Source: Mesorhizobium sp. YC-39 (GTDB taxonomy: Bacteria; Pseudomonadota; Alphaproteobacteria; Rhizobiales; Rhizobiaceae). Taken from it: a stretch of 64,000 nucleotides of DNA. The stretch lies in NCBI RefSeq assembly GCF_025753795.1, contig NZ_JAOWPS010000002.1, positions 310,001-374,000 of the forward strand, in the 5' to 3' direction. Under the pieces are notes generated by a model that was not told the origin of the DNA, did not search any database, and saw only the letters and a list, made by a program, of their open reading frames with translations. A program made the position numbers and the translations under genes. The number at the start of each line of letters is the position of its first letter. Position 1 is the stretch's first letter. Below are positions 58,749 through 64,000 of this stretch, one piece after another.

Positions 58749-61700
58749 TCAGAGTCTTGGTGGCCGCCTGAGGTCAAGGGTCATCGGGAAATCTTCAGCG
58801 GCTTCTTCGTCGCGCAGCACATAGGCCGACGGCGTATGGCCGCGCGGCTCGAAGCGGGCAAGCCGCCGCGCCTCCGCTTCGTTGCCATTGACCGGGAAGG
58901 TGTCGTAATTGCGCCCGCCGGGATGCGCGACGTGGTAGACGCAGCCGCCCACCGCCCGCCCCGACCAGCGATCGTAGATGTCGAAGACCAGCGGCGTGTT
59001 GACCGGCAGCGCCGGATGCAGGCCCGATGCCGGCTGCCAGGCCTTGAAGCGGACGCCGGCCACCGCGATCTCCCTGCTGTCGGTCACTTTCAGCGGCACG
59101 ACGCGGCCGTTGCAGACGACGGCATGGCGTTCCGGGTTGAGACCTTCGGTCTTCACCTGCAGCCGCTCGACCGAAGAATCGACGAAGCGCACCGTGCCGC
59201 CGATGGCGCCCTGTTCGCCCATCACGTGCCACGGCTCCAGCGCCTGCCGCAGCTCCAGCTTGATGCCCGCGTGCTGGACCTCGCCGCAGAACGGAAAGCG
59301 GAATTCGAGCTGCGCATCGAACCACTCAGGGCGGAATTCGAAGCCGTTCAGCTTGAGGTCGTCGAGCACGTCGAGAAAGTCGGCCCAGACATAATGCGGC
59401 AGCATGAAACGGTCATGCAGCGACGTGCCCCAGCGTACGAAGCGGCCATCGAGCGGGTTTTTCCAGGCGCGCGCGATAATGGCGCGCACCAGCAATTGCT
59501 GCGCCAGGCTCATGCGCGCATTGGGCGGCATCTCGAAGCCGCGGAACTCGACCAGGCCGAGACGACCGGTCGGGCCGTCGGGCGAAAACAATTTGTCGAT
59601 GCAGATTTCCGAGCGGTGCGTATTGCCGGTGACGTCGGTCAACAGATTGCGGAACAGCCGGTCGACCAGCCACGGCAGCGGCGCGTTGCCGCTGTCGGGA
59701 TGCGGCACCTGCGCCATGGCGATCTCAAGTTCATAGAGCGAATCGTGACGCGCCTCGTCGAAACGCGGCGCCTGACTGGTCGGGCCGATGAACAGGCCTG
59801 AGAACAGATAGGACAGCGAGGGATGCCGCTGCCATTGCAGCACCAGGCTCTTCAAGAGATCCGGGCGCCGCAGGAACGGGCTGTCGTCGGGCGTCGCGCC
59901 GCCAACGACGACATGGTTGCCGCCGCCGGTGCCGGTGTGGCGGCCGTCGATCATGAATTTGTCGGCGCCGAGTCGCGTCTGCCGCGCCTCCTCATAGATC
60001 GCCGTCGTCGTCGCCACGCAATCCTGCCAGTTGGAGGCCGGGTGGATGTTCACCTCGATGACGCCGGGATCGGGCGCCACGCGGATGACGTTGAGGCGCG
60101 GATCGTGCGGCGGGCCGTAGCCTTCGATATGCACGGGAAGGCCGATCGCCTTGGCCGCATTCTCGGCCGCGGCCACGAGTTCGAGATAGTCTTCCAGGGC
60201 CTCGACCGGGGGCATGAACACGCAAAGCCGCCCGTCGCGCGGCTCGACCGAAAGTGCCGTGCGCACCGCGCCGCCGATCTCGGTGATCTCCTGCTCGACG
60301 CGATCCTGCTGGCCGGTCGTTGCCGTGAAGGACACCGCCTGCTGGCGGCGCGCCATTTCGTCGGCGCCTTCCAGTTCGGCCGGAGCAGGCCCCGATAAAG
60401 GAGCGGCTCCCGGCAAGATCGCCTCGCGCGCCGGCAGCGGTCCGCGCGGCAGCGATGGATCGACCGGCACGATGTAGGGGAACTGCGCCGGCGGCACGTA
60501 AGGCAGCGTGCCAAGCGGCAGGCGGTAGCCGACCGGCGAATCGCCCGGCACCAGGAACAGCCGTCCGCGCCGCGTCTTCCATTTCTCCGAACGCCAGCGC
60601 TGTCCCGAAGCCTGGCTGTTCCAGCGCTGGACCGGCAGCACGTAGCCCGACGGCTTGGTCAGGCCGCGTTCGAACACGCGCGCCATGCGGCTGCGCTCTT
60701 CGGGGTCTTCCAGCTTCGAATTGGAGGGGTCGACATTGTCAGGCAGCTTGCCTTCCTTGAGCAGCCACTCGGCCGGATCCTCATAGGCTTCGCTGACCAT
60801 GGTCTTGTCGATGCCGAGTTCGCCGGCAATCGCCGTCAGCAGGCTTTCGGCCTGCTTCGGCCCGACATCCGCCTCGCTCTTTTCCCGCGCGATCAGCGAC
60901 GGGTCGCTCCACACCGGCTCGCCGTCGGTGCGCCAATAGAGCGAGAAAGTCCAGCGCGGCAGGCTTTCGCCCGGATACCATTTGCCCTGGCCATAGTGGA
61001 GAAACCCGCCCGGCGCGAAACGTTCGCGCAGCCGGCGGATCAGCGCATCGGCCTTTTCGCGTTTGGTCGGACCGACGGCAGCGGTGTTCCATTCGGCGGA
61101 CTCGAAATCGTCGATCGACACGAAGGTCGGCTCGCCGCCCATGGTCAATCGCACATCGCCTGCTTCAAGCGCGGCATCGACCTTGTTGCCCAGCGCATCG
61201 AGCGCTTGCCAGCTTTCGTCGGAGAATGGCTTGGTGATGCGAGGATGCTCGGCAATGCGGTCGACCCGCATGTCGAAGCCGAACTCGACATTGGCGAAGC
61301 TTGCCATGCCGGAAATGGGCGCGGCGTTGCGGAAATGCGGCGTCGCCGCTAGCGGCACATGGCTTTCGCCGGTGAGCAGGCCGGAGGTCGGATCGAAGCC
61401 GATCCAGCCCGCGCCCGGCAGATAGACTTCGCACCAGGCATGCAGATCGGTGAAGTCGATCGCCGTGCCGGGCGGTCCATCGAGCGCAACGAGATCGGGC
61501 TTCAGCTGGATCAGGTAGCCCGAGACGAAACGCGCGGCGATGCCGAGATTCCTTAGGATCTGCACCAGCAGCCAGCTCGAATCCCGGCACGAGCCCTTGG
61601 CGGCGGCCAGCGTCTCCTCCGGCGAGAAGACGCCGGTCTCCATGCGCACGATATAGGCGATCTCGCGCTGCAGCCGCGCATTGAGATCGACGAGAAAATT

Positions 61701-62126
61701 GACGGTGTTGGTCGGGCTGCGATCGATGGTTTTCAGGAAGGCCGAGAGCAGCGGCCCGGCTGGTTCCGGCGTCCGGTAGATGGCGAGATCGTCGCTGATC
61801 TCTTCAGGGTACTCGAATGGAAACGTCTCGGCCGACGGCTCGACGAAGAAATCGAATGGATTGTAGACCGTCATGTCGGCGACGAGGTCGACCTCGATCT
61901 TCAGCTCCGTTACCGGCTCCGGGAAGACGAAGCGGGCAAGGAAATTGCCGTACGGGTCCTGCTGCAGATTGACGAAATGGTTTGCCGGCTCGACCTTCAG
62001 CGAATGGCTGAGCACCTTGGTGCGGGAATGCGGCGCCGGCTGCAGCCTGATGACCTGGGGGCCAAGCACCACCGGCCGGTCATATTTGTAATGGGTCAGG
62101 TGATAGACGGCTGCCAGAATTGCCAT
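58749..62126 (-). CDS. transglutaminase-DUF2126 protein
   Basis: 1125 aa. N-terminal transglutaminase part (about 1-300: Cys in [17 protein letters not shown], His in [16 protein letters not shown], Asp in GFDPTSGL), followed by the long DUF2126 region ([59 protein letters not shown]), considered a glutamine-synthetase-like ligase fold. First gene of the three-gene leftward operon, six bases before the ATP-grasp gene. It thus joins a possible peptidase/transferase and a ligase in one chain. Confidence 0.9.
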   Translation of the reverse strand: MAILAAVYHLTHYKYDRPVVLGPQVIRLQPAPHSRTKVLSHSLKVEPANHFVNLQQDPYGNFLARFVFPEPVTELKIEVDLVADMTVYNPFDFFVEPSAETFPFEYPEEISDDLAIYRTPEPAGPLLSAFLKTIDRSPTNTVNFLVDLNARLQREIAYIVRMETGVFSPEETLAAAKGSCRDSSWLLVQILRNLGIAARFVSGYLIQLKPDLVALDGPPGTAIDFTDLHAWCEVYLPGAGWIGFDPTSGLLTGESHVPLAATPHFRNAAPISGMASFANVEFGFDMRVDRIAEHPRITKPFSDESWQALDALGNKVDAALEAGDVRLTMGGEPTFVSIDDFESAEWNTAAVGPTKREKADALIRRLRERFAPGGFLHYGQGKWYPGESLPRWTFSLYWRTDGEPVWSDPSLIAREKSEADVGPKQAESLLTAIAGELGIDKTMVSEAYEDPAEWLLKEGKLPDNVDPSNSKLEDPEERSRMARVFERGLTKPSGYVLPVQRWNSQASGQRWRSEKWKTRRGRLFLVPGDSPVGYRLPLGTLPYVPPAQFPYIVPVDPSLPRGPLPAREAILPGAAPLSGPAPAELEGADEMARRQQAVSFTATTGQQDRVEQEITEIGGAVRTALSVEPRDGRLCVFMPPVEALEDYLELVAAAENAAKAIGLPVHIEGYGPPHDPRLNVIRVAPDPGVIEVNIHPASNWQDCVATTTAIYEEARQTRLGADKFMIDGRHTGTGGGNHVVVGGATPDDSPFLRRPDLLKSLVLQWQRHPSLSYLFSGLFIGPTSQAPRFDEARHDSLYELEIAMAQVPHPDSGNAPLPWLVDRLFRNLLTDVTGNTHRSEICIDKLFSPDGPTGRLGLVEFRGFEMPPNARMSLAQQLLVRAIIARAWKNPLDGRFVRWGTSLHDRFMLPHYVWADFLDVLDDLKLNGFEFRPEWFDAQLEFRFPFCGEVQHAGIKLELRQALEPWHVMGEQGAIGGTVRFVDSSVERLQVKTEGLNPERHAVVCNGRVVPLKVTDSREIAVAGVRFKAWQPASGLHPALPVNTPLVFDIYDRWSGRAVGGCVYHVAHPGGRNYDTFPVNGNEAEARRLARFEPRGHTPSAYVLRDEEAAEDFPMTLDLRRPPRL

Positions 62127-62249
62127 GGTGCCCCGGAAGTCGGCGTTTCAAAACGAATTCGCCGAACCCTGACACAAATCCTGGCCATTCTCCAAGCAGA
62201 GATGTTGCGTTGCACCTAATTTAAGCAGCGCCGAACGGTCCGACCCCTT

Positions 62250-63440
62250 TTAGAAGAAGGCCTGTATCCCCGTCTGCGCCCGCCCGAGGATCAGCGCGTG
62301 CACGTCATGCGTGCCCTCATAAGTGTTCACCGTTTCCAGGTTCTGCGCGTGACGCATGACGTGATAGCCGATCTGGATGCCGTTGCCGCCATGCATGTCG
62401 CGGGCCTGGCGGGCAATGTCGAGCGCCTTGCCGCAATTGTTGCGCTTGACGATCGAGATCATCTCCGGCGCCATCTTGCCTTCGTCCATCAGCCGCCCGA
62501 CCCTGAGCGAACCCTGCAGGCCGAGCGCAATCTCGGTCTGCATGTCGGCGAGTTTCTTCTGGAAAAGCTGAGTGCCGGCCAGTGGCTTGCCGAATTGCTT
62601 GCGGTCGAGGCCATATTGCCGCGCCCGGTGCCAGCAATCCTCGGCAGCACCCATCGCACCCCAGGAAATGCCGTAGCGCGCCCGATTGAGGCAGCCGAAC
62701 GGCCCCTTCAGTCCCGACACGTTGGGCAGCAGCGCATCTTCGCCGACCTCGACGCCTTCCATCACCACCTCACCGGTGATCGACGCGCGCAGGCTGAGCT
62801 TGCCGCCGATCTTCGGCGCCGACAGCCCCTTCATGCCCTTTTCCAGCACGAAACCACGGATTTCATTGTCGTGCGCTGCCGATTTCGCCCAGACGACGAA
62901 CACGTCGGCGATCGGCGCGTTGGAAATCCACATCTTCGAGCCGGAAAGCCTGTAACCATTGGCCGTCTTCTCGGCCCGCGTCTTCATGCCGCCCGGATCG
63001 GACCCGGCATCCGGCTCGGTCAGGCCGAAGCAGCCGATCCATTCGCCCGACGCCAGCTTCGGCAGGTATTTCTTGCGTTGCGCTTCCGAGCCATAGGCAT
63101 GGATCGGGTACATCACCAGCGACGACTGCACGCTCATCATCGAGCGATAGCCGGAATCGATGCGCTCGACTTCGCGCGCCACCAGCCCGTAGGTGACATA
63201 GTTGGCGCCAAGCCCGCCATATTCCTCGGGGATGGTGATGCCGAGCAGACCCGCCTCGCCCATCTCGCGAAAGATGCCGGCGTCGGTCTTTTCCTCGAGA
63301 TAGGCTTCCTCGATCCTCGGCGCGAGCTTGTCGGCGGCAAACGCCGCCGCGCCATCGCGCACCATGCGCTCGTCCTCGGAAAGCTGGTCCTCGATCAGGA
63401 AAGGATCGTTCCAGACGAATGCGTTCTTCTCGGCGGCCAT
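62250..63440 (-). CDS. gcdH: acyl-CoA dehydrogenase, glutaryl-CoA dehydrogenase type
   Basis: 396 aa from ATG 63440 (GGGGA nine bases upstream). Acyl-CoA dehydrogenase fold with [20 protein letters not shown] and [16 protein letters not shown]; the C-terminal [20 protein letters not shown] carries the catalytic Glu in the context typical of glutaryl-CoA dehydrogenase. It converts glutaryl-CoA to crotonyl-CoA and CO2 in lysine and tryptophan breakdown. Divergent from a LysR gene 108 bases away, the usual GcdR arrangement. Confidence 0.88.
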   Translation of the reverse strand: MAAEKNAFVWNDPFLIEDQLSEDERMVRDGAAAFAADKLAPRIEEAYLEEKTDAGIFREMGEAGLLGITIPEEYGGLGANYVTYGLVAREVERIDSGYRSMMSVQSSLVMYPIHAYGSEAQRKKYLPKLASGEWIGCFGLTEPDAGSDPGGMKTRAEKTANGYRLSGSKMWISNAPIADVFVVWAKSAAHDNEIRGFVLEKGMKGLSAPKIGGKLSLRASITGEVVMEGVEVGEDALLPNVSGLKGPFGCLNRARYGISWGAMGAAEDCWHRARQYGLDRKQFGKPLAGTQLFQKKLADMQTEIALGLQGSLRVGRLMDEGKMAPEMISIVKRNNCGKALDIARQARDMHGGNGIQIGYHVMRHAQNLETVNTYEGTHDVHALILGRAQTGIQAFF

Positions 63441-63548
63441 GGCTCTCGGTCCCCACAACAAAATCTTGAAGTGCCCGGCTTATCGACCCCCGCTCCGAAA
63501 AAATCAAACGAAATTGCATCACCGATCAATGAGCGTTAGTAATGGGTC

Positions 63549-64000
63549 ATGAACGTCCAGCGCCGCCTCTTGCCTAGTATCAATGCCCTTGCCGCCTTCG
63601 AGGCGGTGGCGCGCCTCGGCTCCTTCACCGCCGCGGCGCGCGAGCTCGATCTGACCCAGGGCGCCGTGAGCCGGCAGATAGCATTGCTGGAAGAGCAATT
63701 CGGGAGGCGGCTTTTCGACCGCGACAGCCGCAATGTCAGGCTGTCGACGGCGGGCGAAATCTACGCCGAGGCAGTGCGCGCCGCCCTTGGCCAGTTGCGT
63801 GACGCAGCGCTCGGATTGATGAGCAATCGGCATAGTGGCATATTGAACCTCGCCATACTGCCGACCTTCGGCACGCGCTGGCTGATGCCGCTCATTCCCG
63901 ATTTCGTCGAAAACAACCCTGATATCACCATCAACTTCGTCACCCGGATCGGCCGCTTCGATTTCACGCGCGAGAGGCTCGACGCCGCGATCCATTACGG
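63549..64000 (+). CDS. LysR-family regulator, GcdR-like (3' partial)
   Basis: 150 complete codons before the window ends. The N-terminal helix-turn-helix is canonical (LPSINALAAFEAVARLGSFT, ARELDLTQGAVSRQIALLEE, FGRRLFDRDSRNVRLSTAGE), then the start of the effector domain (LNLAILPTFGTRWLMPLIPD). Divergent orientation next to gcdH suggests it activates that gene in response to glutarate or a related acid. Confidence 0.88.
   Translation, partial: MNVQRRLLPSINALAAFEAVARLGSFTAAARELDLTQGAVSRQIALLEEQFGRRLFDRDSRNVRLSTAGEIYAEAVRAALGQLRDAALGLMSNRHSGILNLAILPTFGTRWLMPLIPDFVENNPDITINFVTRIGRFDFTRERLDAAIHY

Overview
The window is high-GC DNA from an alphaproteobacterium. Protein families, strong GGGAGGAG-type ribosome binding sites, ABC sugar-uptake operons and recurrent intergenic palindromes all suggest the Rhizobiales, most likely a Mesorhizobium-like organism. 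This assignment is by recognition, not by a database search. No rRNA, tRNA, CRISPR array, transposase or integrase was seen.

Layout. (1) 1-9.9 kb is the end of a type VI secretion (T6SS) operon: TagH (FHA; 5' end outside the window), TssL fused to an OmpA domain, TssM, a PP2C phosphatase and a membrane-bound Ser/Thr kinase. Together these are a complete phosphothreonine switch; tssK is not in its usual place between tagH and tssL. (2) 9.9-19 kb is an envelope and caspase island: a DUF1036 protein, a fused M23/transglycosylase peptidoglycan hydrolase, a caspase-like protease, an OmpA protein, a DUF6931-like protein, a small lipoprotein, and a caspase-SEL1 protein. (3) 19.5-22 kb has a small hypothetical gene, a GH16 glucanase with RTX repeats, and an intergenic region that reads as a leftward sRNA gene (heat-shock-type promoter, anti-Shine-Dalgarno hairpin, rho-independent terminator).

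(4) 22-48.4 kb is a large carbohydrate-acid/polyol catabolic island. A GntR regulator precedes denD-otnK-otnC-otnI, the D-erythronate route to dihydroxyacetone phosphate, and a GlcG-like gene. Then come a TIM-barrel isomerase, a Gfo/Idh/MocA oxidoreductase, an old-yellow-enzyme/FAD fusion, a first sugar ABC transporter with an LVIVD propeller protein, an FAD oxidoreductase and a LacI regulator. On the minus strand follow a second sugar ABC transporter with a DUF2291 protein, and a kinase-deoR-glpD operon. Shared DNA sites link these units: AACTGG-N13-CCAGTT before gntR and before the first ABC operon, TAAWCGATT sites at lacI and at two catabolic promoters, and a nearly identical TTGACG-N17-TATGGT promoter before both minus-strand operons.

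(5) 48.4-64 kb holds a truncated gene remnant, an ammonia-lyase homologue that lacks the Ala-Ser-Gly cofactor triad, an AmaB-type aldehyde dehydrogenase, an ECF42-type sigma factor with its YCII/DGPF partner, topoisomerase IB, a three-gene transglutaminase / permuted ATP-grasp / alpha-E / DUF2126 operon, a glutaryl-CoA dehydrogenase, and a divergent LysR gene cut by the window edge.
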